Below are positions 25,426 to 36,769 of a DNA stretch of 64,000 nt, piece by piece; positions within the stretch are counted from its first letter, which is position 1, and every line of letters starts with the position of its first letter. Source of the stretch: Heterohyrax brucei (lineage: Eukaryota; Chordata; Mammalia; Hyracoidea; Procaviidae). Position numbers and translations under genes: made by a program. The notes beneath the pieces are model-generated. The model worked only from the letters and a program-made list of their open reading frames with translations. It had not been told where the DNA came from and ran no database searches. Location: assembly GCA_028571685.1 (NCBI GenBank), contig CM053156.1:82277049-82341048 (forward strand), written 5' to 3'.

Positions 25426-25939
25426 CTGGACCCTGCAAATTACATAACAGTTTGATGACACTCAGTAATATGTGTTGAATGAAAGACAGATCAAGGGGAG
25501 AATGATGTTTGTTTTCTTTTCCTGAATCTAAGGCTCGCCTCTCTAGCACAGTGGTGTCACCAGGGTTGGTGGCACCCAGTGAGGTAACTGGTAGTATCAC
25601 CCTCCCCATGGACCTTCTCCTGTCTCAGACCACAAAGAATCCTCACTAGTGTGTTTTATACTAATGTCACTTGTAATTCCCATATAAACTTTCTCCTTTT
25701 CCTGTAATTACTACTTCTCAAAAAAGTTACTGAAATGGGCAGCATGAGAAAGAAATGGTAGAGACAGCAATTTTAGCGGCAGTATAAAAAAGGGACTTGG
25801 AGAGGCCTGGTTTCCAGGGTAACTGTGGCATTGTTTCTGTGTGGCTGACACAGTTCACGTCCATAGACTTCAGTGATTTTGTGATTCATGATTTACTTCT
25901 CCTCTTCCACCTCCTATTCTTCATTTTACGAAGTTTAAA

Positions 25940-26320
25940 ATTGACAAACGTTTCTCTTAGAGAAGCCAAACAGCAACCAATAGACCTGGAGCAAGACAAC
26001 CAGACAGCGGGACCCATCTTGTATCTGAAACCATGGCAACACCAATGGACCTCAAGAGGACGCTCATGAGAGGTCAACTCGCCTACTGGAAAGGAGCACT
26101 GACCTTCGTCACTGCGAGAACTCACATTCTTCCAATCAGTCAAACTTAAGCCTTGACTCTATAAAACCCTCTGGTCAGTCTGCAAAGGACAAGTTTTTGG
26201 AAGAGCCCATTGCCCCGTCTCTTGTATGCAGATGTACAATAAAGTCCTCTTGCTACTCATCTCCCCTCTGTCTCAAAACTGGCTCTGTGTCAGGTGACTG
26301 AAATCCATGTCTTGTGGTAA
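25940..26320 (+). mobile_element. Possible second LTR-like promoter module
   Basis: In order on the plus strand: CCAAT (about 25976-25980), CCAAT (26132-26136), TATAAAA (26160-26166) and AATAAA (26238-26243) followed by a T/C-rich stretch. This spacing is what a U3-R-U5 LTR shows. I could not find matching TG...CA ends or a target duplication, so the boundaries and family are open. Confidence 0.35.
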
Positions 26321-27344
26321 AATTATTAACCTAGGCTCACAAATACTAATACCGTAATATCATAGCTAAAACACCAGAAAACTTGACAAAATCAACAACT
26401 AGAAGAACACCATCAGCCGTAAAAACCATGGTGGCTCTTTGTAGCGTCTTCAGATGACACCATGTGATTCGAAGTGTCACAGTTTGGGGGTAATAATGAT
26501 GGCTCAGCGGAGTACATTAGAAGGTTCAGTAAGTATATTAGCACAGGCTTTTAGGCTTGTAAATACAATGATCCATTTAAGCTGGGGTTACAAAAAAAGT
26601 TTTCGCAGTTGTAACTAACTGCAGTGTTATTTTTAGAATAAATGATAAAGTTCTGCTGAAAACTGCACAGAAATTTTGTAGACAGTCATGTCATTATGGT
26701 GTCACCCCTTCTGAAAATGTCACCTCGTATGATTCACACCTCCAACTCCCTTCCAGCGATGCTACTGCCCTGTGCTGTATCTCTTCCAGCCATGAATGAC
26801 AATGGGATCATTCAGTCCCATCTAAAGAAAGCCTTCCAACATTTACACAGAAGTGATCTGACCCAGGTCTGCAGTGAAACAATAGGAGTTTGATCAAGGG
26901 ATTCTTCCAAAGTGGATTATTTAGCCTTAAATAACAATATGTAGGTGACATAAATAGTTACGTTGGATTCCTCCAGGTTCAGTCTGTTGGTTTTCAGTCT
27001 CTGCACAAATTGTAGAGTCCAATCTTAAGAGGATCAATTCGCTGTGCTGACAGTGGGTGTTGATGGTATTAGATACCTTTTGGCATTGGCTGCTGTCTGC
27101 TGGACTTGTCTTTGTCCTCTGGTCATTGTCCTGGTAGGCAGCTGTGTGTAGGCCCAGCCTGGCAGCTCTGCATCTGAGCCGTTCATCACTCACACTGGGC
27201 CTGGGGCTTCCTGTTGGCCACAGGAAGTGCCCCTGGCCCTTCTCCTGCAAAGGTCAACCTAGATGTAGGAGGAGGTGAACACCCTGGACAACACTTGACA
27301 AAAGGGAGATGGAAATCAGGCATAAATGCTGGCTGGCTGTTGAA

Positions 27345-27520
27345 GACGGAACCCCCGGTAGTATAGTGGTTATGTTCTACGGCTGCTAAGCAAAAGTTAA
27401 GCAGTTCAAATCTACTAGGTACTCAAAAACTCCATAGGCAGTTCTACTCTGTCCTCCAGGGTCACTAGGAGTCTGAGTTGACTCAATGGGAGGCGGTTTA
27501 GTTTGGTTTGGGTCTGGTAT
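27345..27520 (+). mobile_element. AfroSINE
   Basis: GTAGTATAGTGGTTATGTTC head, CACTAGGAGTCTGAGTTGAC tail. Confidence 0.85.
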
Positions 27521-27597
27521 AGACAATTCTGAAGCACATGGGCTATGAATGTGGATACCACCGATTCCAAGGACTTGACCTCCCATAAGTCTATCCA

Positions 27598-27812
27598 GAA
27601 GTCCCCGGATGGTGCAAACAGTTGGCACTCACCTACTAATCTAAAGGTTGGTGGCTCACACGTAAACCCAGCGGTGCCATGGGGGAAAGGCTTGGCGATC
27701 TGCTTCACTGAAGACTATCCAGAAAGCCCCGCGAGCTCAGTTCTACTCAGCATAACATGGGGCACATGAGTCGTCACCGCTTGATGGCAGTGGGGTTAGT
27801 TTTGGGTTTTTA
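27598..27812 (+). mobile_element. AfroSINE, long variant
   Basis: CACCTACTAATCTAAAGGTT, GAAAGCCCCGCGAGCTCAGT and GCTTGATGGCAGTGGGGTTA. Confidence 0.8.
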
Positions 27813-28199
27813 AGTCTATCTAGAGGATGCCCAGGGGGAATAAACTCCAGTAGCCCACAGGGTCTCTAATTCAGTGACCAGCCCTTGGAACGGAGTCCTG
27901 TCTGTGTCCATTTGCTTCTTCCCAGATCCACAGGGATCACTTCCCCAAATCACTTCCCTGATGCAAACCGTAAGCTGGCACTCTGCAAATTATAAGTGAC
28001 AAAAACCTAGATTTCCATGAATAGAGAATCCATTGACTCATGTCACTGGAAATTCAAGGGGAGAGCTAACCTCGCTCAGCGTGACCAGGGGACCAGTTTC
28101 CTCAGGCCCTGCTTCACTTCTGTGTTGGCTCCATTGTCAAACGGGCTCACTCACCGTAGGACAGGACTGCTGCCCTGCAGTCCCAGACCTCCGTCCCTG

Positions 28200-28410
28200 T
28201 GGCTTCTCGGCCTATGGCGTCAGAACTTCCGCCTCCTTGCTGCAGGAAGTCACGTGGTTAGGCTATCACGGCCTAAACCGGGTCATGTGCTTACTCCTGA
28301 CCAATCACATGTGCACAGTATGCTGATTGGCTGAAACCTGTTCCCGTGCACCACGCCCCCTGGCGGTGTTAGAGCCCGCCCAGAACGCCTGAACCGATTG
28401 GGAGAACCGG
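28200..28410. promoter_or_regulatory. Intergenic CTCF/CCAAT/E-box cluster
   Basis: CACGTG E-box at 28251-28256, CCAAT at 28301-28305, inverted CCAAT at 28326-28330 and 28397-28401, and CACGCCCCCTGGCGG at 28352-28366, which resembles the reverse complement of the CTCF core. The stretch is GC-richer than its flanks and lies near the midpoint between the CYP24A1 and PFDN4 promoters. It could be an insulator, an enhancer, an unrecognised start site, or part of an LTR; no TATA or polyA signal is seen. Confidence 0.4.
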
Positions 28411-29174
28411 AAGACCCTCAAATTCAAGTCAGGCTACTGACACAAGAAGGGGGTACGGAGGTCGGGGGGGCACATAATGCAAGAGGAGCGGTTTTCTTGA
28501 GCAGAAAGTCAAATGTAGATAGAGTTGACCCACAAGAAATTTTGCTTTTTCTAGCCTAACGACAGGCTATTGTAAAAACTGCAACAACCAGCAGCAATTG
28601 TATAGTAAGTCTATCGAACGTGATCAATGCATTATTGATTTATTAAATTGATTTTCTACTTATGCACCATTCAACTGACTTAAAATAATTTTATCTCCTA
28701 AACACAAATAAGCTTCATTATAATTTGAAGAATTTCACAAAATCAAGTGATTGTTATTATTTTGGAATGGGATTCTAAAATTTAAGAAAGGGAAGTTTTA
28801 ATTGTCTTCTTGCCCAATTACCCCCACAATACTGAGAGAAACCCGTTTTTAAGCCTTATCAGATCCATAATTACTTGGCTAAGTCTAACATTTGTTGAAA
28901 CGGAGTGTATCGTGAAGGAAACAAGGAAGGATTAATTTTAAGACGTGTAATACTTCAGATTTTCTCGGGGGTGGAGAGAATGCTGTAGTTGAGACTAGCC
29001 AGAATTTGTACTTGTATTTTATTATATATCAGTTATACCTGTTACAGGAACTCGGAGAAATAACCCAATTTTCCTGAGCCTCAGTTTTCCTTTCTATGAA
29101 ATGGAATCCTTTACAATCCGGACTAAATGAATGACAATCGCTGAGTATCTAGTGCATATTACCCGTGCCAGCTA

Positions 29175-29368
29175 GTGCCAGCTGCCTGGGAGTCGATTCC
29201 AACTCATGATGACCTTCTGTGATTTAGGGCAGAACTGTACTGGCAAGGTTTTCAGTGGCTGAGGGCTTCTGGAAGCAGATCATTAGGCTTTCTTTGAGTA
29301 GATTCAAACCATCAACCTTTCAGCTAGTAGTCAAGGTCTTAATCACTGATGCCACCCAGGGATTCCAA
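29175..29368 (-). mobile_element. AfroSINE, long variant
   Basis: TGGGAGTCGATTCCAACTCA and AATCACTGATGCCACCCAGG. Confidence 0.8.
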
Positions 29369-29399
29369 TGTCTGGTAAGTGCTTAAAAAAGCCAAATTC

Positions 29400-30040
29400 T
29401 TGCCAAGGCCTACAGCAATTTAGAGAGTGTTTGTTTGTTTGCCCACATCTTTGGCGACTAGATCTTCCTCAGCTCTGACGGCAGCTCGTTGTTACTGGAC
29501 AGTTTTCTCCTGGGGATCAGTGGCCTTGGAGGAGATCCAAGAGCAAGTGAAGACATGGGCTAGCCAACAGCTCTTAGGTTAATGGGCTTCTTTGTAGCCA
29601 GGACCTCGCTGCCTCTGAAGTGTGATCATGCAGGTTTGACCACCTGCCCAAATCAGGAAAGACCCTCACTCACTATATAAACACAGACATGAAAATGCCT
29701 TTTACTGAAGCAAGATTTGGTGTGTAGGAAGAGTTGAACACCTGTGTTTGCTCTTAGAAACATCTTGACCTGGAAATTAAATTTCACTCTGCCATTGGAG
29801 CTAATGTTTTTATGTCATCAATGGGCATGGGAACATCATAAAAAAGACTAACTTACCCATCCAAGGTACAACTTCCCACTGCTTTTCTCTTTCTTCTACT
29901 TTCCTTCTTTCATCTACTTGCTGTAATCCCTGCTGGCCAATCATTGCTTTGTGGTGGTGGTGGGTGGTGGCTTTGGTTTTGGAGACTGTGGCTGCTGTTG
30001 CTCTGGTTTGGGTACATCCTCAGCCTATGGTTTGCCTTTA
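29400..30040. other. Intergenic stretch with nothing recognised
   Basis: A TG/GG-rich imperfect run at 29945-30010 is the only visible structure. The 69-residue open frame over it is low-complexity and not supported as a gene. Confidence 0.5.
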
Positions 30041-30049
30041 AGGTCTGTG

Positions 30050-30268
30050 TCATGCCAAAACCCATTGTTGTTGAGTTGATGCCAAGTCATAGTGACCCCA
30101 TGTGCTACAGAGTAGAGCTGTGCTCTGTAGAGTTTTCTTGGCTGGGATCTTAACAGGAGCAGATGACCGAAACTTTCTTCTGCAGAACTTTCTTCTGCCA
30201 GGGGGGTTTGAACCACTGACTTCAGGTTCGTAGCCTAGGACAAGCTGTTTGTGCCACCCAGGAGCCTA
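30050..30268 (-). mobile_element. AfroSINE, long variant with a small internal duplication
   Basis: AAACTTTCTTCTGCAG is followed at once by AACTTTCTTCTGCCAG, a local tandem slip within the element. Confidence 0.8.
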
Positions 30269-30607
30269 GGTCTGTGTCAGTTCTACTCAAATCCAGCCTT
30301 ACTTAGGTGATTTATAAAATAAAAAGTATTGAAAACCAGCATGGTGTCTGTGGTCGTACTATGTGTGTGCCATACCATTGTCATTGGGATGGTTTTTTGT
30401 CTTTGGAGAGAATTTGATCCCTGTAGCTATCTGTACTCAGCAGCATTTCAAAACAACCTGAAAAATGTAGCAGCATCTTGTCTTTCCATCTCTTCTCGGC
30501 TTTCTTGCTAACTTTACAATGGCAAAGGAATAACTTAAAAAAAAAACAAAAAAACAGCAAGCCTCTCAAAAGTTCTTGGAGGTAAGTGACATAACCCTCT
30601 CTAGCTG

Positions 30608-30680
30608 GAGCAGGCAGTGTTGTTCATGGGGTCGCTATGAGTTCGAACCGACTCGACGGCATCTGACAACAACAATAGCT
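30608..30680 (+). mobile_element. RTE LINE 3' terminus
   Basis: Only the last 70 bp: GGGTCGCTATGAGTTCGAAC, then CGACTCGACGGCATCTGACA and the AACAACAAT tail. Confidence 0.7.
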
Positions 30681-30819
30681 GGATTCAGCAGCACGGGCAT
30701 CTGGTAAAGGGTGTTGGAGAATGCCCAGCACCCTTCTGTCGGTTTATCCAACTCCAGTGGTTTGCAAGTGTCTGTCATCCAGGAAGCTATGCTGACTATT
30801 CCAAATACCAGCAGGGTCA

Positions 30820-31045
30820 CCCGTGGTGGGCAGGTTTCAGTGACGCTTCCAGACTAAGAGAGACTAGGAAGAAAGACCTGGCCACCTACATCTGCAAACT
30901 AAGAAAAACATTATGGATCACAACAGCATGCCTTCTAGTATTACATGCCGGCAGATGGTACAGGATGGGACAGTGTTTCCTTGTTACACATAGGTCACCG
31001 TGAGTCGGAGCTGACTTGATGGCACCTGACAGCAACCTTGAAGAC
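30820..31045 (+). mobile_element. AfroSINE/RTE-tail-related element
   Basis: CAGGTTTCAGTGACGCTTCC and GACTAGGAAGAAAGACCTGG, then GTGAGTCGGAGCTGACTTGA. The front part recurs at 36690 and 39900, so it is its own subfamily. Confidence 0.6.
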
Positions 31046-31204
31046 GGGAGCCAGGGGGTGCACCATAGAGGCAAGATTAAGGGTCAGTGTTGGAATCACC
31101 TTCCCGTGTGCTCCCTGCTGTATGGCAGGACTGAGCCACAGAATTGCCTGTTCGCTGCTCCTTCAGAAGCTCCACGTCCCCCTGCCTGACATCTGGTGGC
31201 TCAC

Positions 31205-31345
31205 CCCATGGTTGTCATGGTTGTCAGGTGCCATGGAGTCGGTTGTGACTTGTAGCGACCCTGTGCACAATGGAACGAAACACTGCCTGGTTCTGGACCC
31301 TGCCCACGATTGGTCTTTATGCTTAAGCCCATCTTTGCAGCCAGA
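31205..31345 (-). mobile_element. RTE LINE 3' terminus, antisense
   Basis: Plus strand begins GGTTGTCATGGTTGTCAGGT, continues GGAGTCGGTTGTGACTTGTA and includes AAACACTGCCTGGTTCTGGA, the reverse complement of the RTE tail. Confidence 0.7.
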
Positions 31346-31608
31346 GGTCTGTTACAAATCAAAGCCCCACACGGGTCATATTCTGACTGGCTGGGCCTGG
31401 CTCCACAGCCTGCATCCCTGGTTAAAGGAATGCAATTGACTTTGGCCTTCCAGAATGGAGAGGGAAGACTTACTATGATCTGGAAATTTTCCCAAGTATG
31501 GGAAAAAAAAAAATTAAGTAGCCACACATATTTAAGATGTCCACATCACAGTAAAATAGATCCTTTTATGAGCCCCACTCAGATGGAAGGAGCCCTGGTG
31601 CCTGGGGT

Positions 31609-31675
31609 GGATCACCTAGTAAACAAGGTAAGCACAGGCTTACTTGTGCTTACTTACTAGTATTCAGTGACCAAT
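31609..31675 (+). mobile_element. Palindromic hairpin element, partial left arm
   Basis: AACAAGGTAAGCACAGGCTT and GTGCTTACTTACTAGTATTC match the left arm of the family; the right arm is missing. Confidence 0.5.
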
Positions 31676-32171
31676 GTCACATGGGATTCACATGATCCCA
31701 TGGGATCCTAGGCTGTCATCTTTATAGGACCAGGATTACCAGGTCTTAGGTTTTGAATCATTGTTGAATAGATAACACTAGGGAATTTATGTTTTAATTC
31801 AAAGACAAGCTATTGCTGCTACCCATAAGACATGCCGACCCTTCCTAATATCAAAATTACTCTAAGCATGTACCCTCAAAGTAGGAACGTTAGTGAATGC
31901 TCTGTTTTATAAAGACCTAAAAGCACTGGGCACATAGGAAGGGGCTGAAAAGGTAATACTTCCTTGTTAGGTTAAAATTAAGATAACAATTCAACTAGCA
32001 AAGGATGATTATATTTTATCCTCAAGACAGAGAGATTTCCTTGATATCTTTGCTTTGCAGAGCAGCGAAGTGCTTTGGGAGTTCCATCCATGGCGCAAAA
32101 TAAAACGACAGATTGTGGAGTCACAGCACCACCTGGTGGGCAAAGTGAAGATTGCTTCCGCAATGAGTCCA

Positions 32172-32332
32172 AATTAAAACCAAACCCATCGCCGTTGGGT
32201 GGACTGCAACCCTTAGAGACCCTATAGGACAGAGTAGAGCTGCCCTATAGGGTTTCCAAGAAGCAGCTATTAGATTCAAACTGTCGACCTTCTGGTTAGC
32301 AGCTGACTCTTAACCAGTGTGTCATCAGGGTT
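32172..32332 (-). mobile_element. AfroSINE
   Basis: CATCGCCGTTGGGTGGACTG (tail palindrome decayed) and TAGCAGCTGACTCTTAACCA. Confidence 0.8.
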
Positions 32333-32462
32333 CTCAAAATTTGCCGTACCCTGCTGGTACCGGTGTGTGCTGGGAGGTCCTACTCATTCCTGTGAGGCAA
32401 GCAGTATGAGGGCTAGGACAAAAGTCAATGCAAACAGTTTATGGCCCAATGCCAGGGACGGG

Positions 32463-32625
32463 TTGCCCATAAGCAGGGTATGCCCTGGCTTTCTTGTGCT
32501 CAGTTACTAATCTGCAGTGCACACTTTCACCTGGCCTTCTGAGGCGTGGTGAAACCCAGGTGAAATTACACAAAACAGATTAACAAGAAGGGACAACTAG
32601 GTCTGTGTCTACCTTGCTTACCGTA
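32463..32625. mobile_element. Palindromic hairpin element, copy 2
   Basis: Inner arms 32504-32532 and 32558-32586 match those of the copy at 21429 (TTACTAATCTGCAGTGCACA; AGGTGAAATTACACAAAAC). The loop is 25 nt, so loops differ between copies. Outer arm includes ACCTTGCTTACCGTAAG. Confidence 0.7.
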
Positions 32626-32759
32626 AGCTCGTGCATATCATACTTACTGGCAACCCGCCCTGACGAAGGCTCGTTAAGAAATGAATGCATCCTCAGCTAC
32701 CCTGGGTCATGTATCACGTTACCGTTAATCTCTAGACTTGTGCATTCAGGCATAAGTTT

Positions 32760-33775
32760 ATTTATTCGTTAGTTGGTACTTGCTAGGCACTTACGTCTGT
32801 GTCAGTACCTTGAATGCAAACAGGAGAAGCAGAAGCCTTGCCGTGTTCCCTGGGGCTCCTAGTTCAGCAGAGGAACAAGGGTTCAAATGAAGTTCAAACG
32901 GAAACGCCTTCCGGGAGGGCTGCCCAGGTGCCTCATGGCAGGGGCTGCTGTGGTCCGAGGCTGGATGGAAGATGTCCTGGCCATCTAGTGCTGCCTTCAT
33001 AGAAATACCACAAGTGGATGGCTTTTATCTGTCATAACCCAGTAGGCTAAAAGTCAAAATTCAGGGTGTCAGCTCCAGGACAAGGCTTTCTCTGTTGGCT
33101 CCCATGGAAGGTCATTGTCATTAATCTTCCGCTGGACTGGAAGCTTCTGAGGTGCAGGGACCCTGGTCCTTTCCAAAGGACATGCTCAGGCCCCAGTACC
33201 ACTTTCTTTCTTGATGGTATGAGGTCCCCAGCTGTCCCCATGCCTCCGTTTCCTTATATCCCAAGAGGCTGCCCCAAGACACAGTACAGTCCCGCACACT
33301 GAGTCCTATGGGCACCAACACCCATCCTTCCTCATCAGCCTCACAGAGGCACAGTTTATAACACAAGGGAATGTGACACAACACCAGAATCATGGGTTAG
33401 TAAAATTTCTGCTCACGTTGTTGGGGGAACACAATTCAATCCATGACGGAAGGCTGAAGGAAAACTTCCCTGGTAATGTGACACAGAGACTGAGTCTTGA
33501 GGATGAGTACCATTTAATGAGCTGACCATAGGAGAAAGAGCACATGGGCAGTGGGAAGAAGCCAGTGCAAAGGTCCTGTGGCAGGAGGAAACAAGTGGCA
33601 TTCAAGCCAACCCAAGAGGACAGAAAAGAGGGACTCAGGGGAGAGATGCTATGAAACCAGGCCAGAGACAGGGGCCAAGCCTTGGGGACCAAGGCTGAGA
33701 ATTTAAATTATCCCCTAAGTGCAATGGGAAGATAGTGAAGAATTTCAAACAGTGGTATGAGGAGGAAACCACTTA
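32760..33775 (-). repeat. L2-like LINE, antisense, interrupted
   Basis: Reads GACTGAGTCTTGAGGATGAG, then CAGTGCAAAGGTCCTGTGGC and CTAAGTGCAATGGGAAGATA, the usual antisense L2 series. Split by the dispersed repeat at 32990-33450. Confidence 0.6.
32990..33450 (+). mobile_element. Unassigned dispersed repeat, copy 3, inserted in an L2
   Basis: AATACCACAAGTGGATGGCT at the left and GAACACAATTCAATCCATGA at the right. An antisense L2 lies on both sides (32760-32989 and 33451-33775), which shows that this repeat is mobile. Confidence 0.7.
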
Positions 33776-33814
33776 CAAAACCTCTGGGCCAAATACACTG
33801 TTATTTCACATTCA

Positions 33815-34020
33815 ACCCGTGACTTCCAGTCAGTTCTGACTCACAGCACCCCTCCAGTGTGTCAGAGAAGAGCTGTGCTCTACAGGATTTTCAGTGACTG
33901 GTTTTGGGGGGATTAGTTGGCCAGACCTTTCTTCTGAGGCTCTTCTGAGTGGACTCAAACCTTCAAACTTTCCATGAACAATCTAGTGAATTAACGGCTT
34001 GCACCACTGAGGGATTCCTA
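33815..34020 (-). mobile_element. AfroSINE, long variant
   Basis: TTCTGACTCACAGCACCCCT and GGCTTGCACCACTGAGGGAT. Confidence 0.75.
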
Positions 34021-34063
34021 TGTTGGCTTATCCAGGGGAAAAAGAAGGCTCTTGTGGGTAAGA

Positions 34064-34207
34064 GGGAAACTCTGGTGACTTAGTGGGTTACGTGCTGTGT
34101 CTGCTAACCGAAAGGTCGGCAGTTCAAATCCTCCCGGCGCTCCTTGGAGACTTTAGGGGGCAGTTCTACTCTGACCTTTAGGATCGCCATAAGTGGGACT
34201 CTACAGA
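34064..34207 (+). mobile_element. AfroSINE
   Basis: TCTGGTGACTTAGTGGGTTA head, GAAAGGTCGGCAGTTCAAAT B-box region. Confidence 0.85.
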
Positions 34208-34781
34208 ATTTTTTATTTTTATTTTTTAAAGGATAAGAGAGAAAAAGTAAGGCACACGCAGAGAAGAAGAAAACGAGTGTAAGAGAATTTGGAGATGGGA
34301 AAGAACAAGCGCTTAGGAAGGGTTCCAGAATGATTTAACTCTTGAGTGAGAGACACCATAGGGATGTTAAGAGTCATGAAGGGACCCGGGACATTCTAAC
34401 CCAGAGTGATTTGTGGAACAAGGACAGGAAGGAGGTGAGCGTGGGAGAGTAACAGATAACCTGGGGGGTCAGCAAGCCAGCTGAGTCCCTAATTTGCATG
34501 TGACTCTCAGCTCTTGGCTCAGCTCCCTAAACCCAGGGATTCCCCCTCCCTCTCATTTCATTTAGAAATGGGGAGCTGGTGTTAAGAATATTCCAGAAGA
34601 TATGCACAGGGGTATTTTACCATTCCCTCCAGGGTAGAGATCAGAATGGGTGGATGTCTTGCTCTATCCAACTGGCTGGTGCACATGGTGGGTTCAGACT
34701 TGACTTGAAAATAAACTGGAGTTCAGGTTTTAAAATCAGGAGACTACATAGAAAATTTCAGATTTCTGAGTTCTTGCAAGG

Positions 34782-34925
34782 AAACCGTGGTGTCATAGTG
34801 GTTAAGCGCTTTATCTGCTAACTGAAAGGTCAGCAGTGCGAATCAGCCAAGTGCTTCTTGGAAACTCTACTCTGTCCTATAGGGTCACTATGAGTCAGAA
34901 GTGACGCGACAGCAGTGGGTTTTGT
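34782..34925 (+). mobile_element. AfroSINE
   Basis: GTGGTGTCATAGTGGTTAAG head and CACTATGAGTCAGAAGTGAC tail. Confidence 0.85.
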
Positions 34926-35439
34926 TTGGGGACTTGTCGCGCAGCAATGGCTCATCATTCCCTCATCAAAACAGTTGTCTGGAAGTGAAGAACAGCTGCC
35001 AAGTTGGAGAGAGCAAAGCCTCTCCCTAAACTGCCCCCCAGTCGGTGGGCCTTGGAGTGTGGCACCCCGCCTACAGATGGGGGTGGTGCTGTCCTCACTT
35101 CTGGCTGTCTTCCTCCTTCACTTTGGTCTCCCGCCTGTTGATCTTCAGTTCCATTCGGATGCGCCACGACCCTCCATTTGACCTTGAAGACTCTCTCCAC
35201 CTTAACAACCCCCCGGGCTGGCACTGGGGTGACGCAATTGAAGTGCCTACCCATGCCATACCATTGCTGGTGGAATCGGTTCTCCAGGGCTTGGAGAATT
35301 TAAGGAGGTGCTCTTTTTCAGACATAGCACGTCCCTTGCCTGATTATCTTCTGCCCTTTGGTCAAGACTCAGCTGGAACACAGTTTCTTCAGAGGCACTC
35401 TCGGGGTGAAAATTAAACGGGTTTAAGATTTGCTCACTT

Positions 35440-35612
35440 TGGAGTCCTTGGTGGAGCAAACGAAAGGTTGGAGGTTCGAACACCCCTAGAGGCACTTTAG
35501 AAGATAGGCCTGACAATCTGTCCGTGAAAAGTCACAGGCGTGAAAACTATGGGGTCGTTCTGCTTTACACTTGCGGGGTCTCCCGACTCAGAATCCACTC
35601 GAGGACATCTAA
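35440..35612 (+). mobile_element. AfroSINE, long variant
   Basis: GAGTCCTTGGTGGAGCAAAC and GACTCAGAATCCACTCGAGG. Confidence 0.75.
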
Positions 35613-35867
35613 TAGCTTTCATAGGAAGTAAAGCTGTTTTGTACTTTTTCTTTTCTTTCCTTTCCTTTTTTTTTTCTTTACGCTAGAGATTTTAAATGTC
35701 CTTTAAAAATGTAAGTCTTTAAAACAGATTTTTCTGTTATTGTTATTAAAGAAAATAAAAGCAGTGTTGGTACTTGGGCAAAATTGAAGGTGGATCGGAA
35801 TGGCTCCAGTTTAGAGAATCTTACCATGATCCTCGGGTGCCCTCTGCAGGCTCTAAGTCGAATTACA

Positions 35868-36022
35868 GCCTGGTACCCTGTGGCGCGGTGGGTAAGGGCT
35901 CCGCTGCGGGACTGAAGGTCACCGGTTCGGATCCCCTAGCTGCTCCTTGGAAACCCAATGGGGGCAGTTCTACCCTGTCCTATAGGGTCGCTATGAGTCG
36001 GAACAGACTAGACAGCCCCATA
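35868..36022 (+). mobile_element. AfroSINE
   Basis: GGTCACCGGTTCGGATCCCC keeps a tRNA-like TTCG in the B-box; CGCTATGAGTCGGAACAGAC tail. Confidence 0.85.
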
Positions 36023-36397
36023 ACAAGAAACAGACAGTCCTGGTCCTCTTTGCCGGTTCCCCCTGGCAGCCTGTCTGAAAGGCTAATTCCACGGAGATTT
36101 CTGCTTTATGTCTTAAATCTAGGAGCCTGAGAGATGACGGGGCAGATTTTAGAGCGCTTCCACGCACGTGCCTTGGGATGCAGTGATGATCTCATTCTTA
36201 CTCTGTGACGGAACCTAAATTCAACGGTGACTGCAACGTGTATACACAGTTTTGCTGTTTATGTGTCAGTTCCAGTAGGGATTTTCTCCCCCTCAAGTTT
36301 CTAGTCAGCATACCTTGCATTTCTTTCTTTGTATCTTCCACCGGGATTTTTCAAGTTACACTGTCTTGTCTTATTATTTAAATGTTCTTAATTATTC

Positions 36398-36556
36398 ACG
36401 GAAACCCCCGTGGGGTAGTAACATCTGCTGATCAAGGGGTCAACAGCTCAAAGGCAGCAGACTCTCCTTGAAACTCCATGGGGCAGTTCTACTCTATCCT
36501 ATAGGGTCGCTATGAGTTGGCATTGACTCAACAGCAACGGGTTTGGTTTTTGGTTT
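36398..36556 (+). mobile_element. AfroSINE
   Basis: CTATCCTATAGGGTCGCTAT and GAGTTGGCATTGACTCAACA, then GGTTTGGTTTTTGG. Confidence 0.85.
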
Positions 36557-36769
36557 GTTATTCCTAATATTTACAGTAATAACGATCACCCAACAGCAGT
36601 GGCATTGGTGGTCAATGATCGAATTTTTGGCTTCCATGAGAGAAACCCGAGTTTGATTCCCAGTCAGTGCAGCTCAAGTTAAGCGTCTGTTAGCAAATGT
36701 TTATGTGTTGCTGGGATGCTGAACAGATTTCAGTGGAGTTTCCAGACTAAAGAAGATTAGGAAGAAAGG

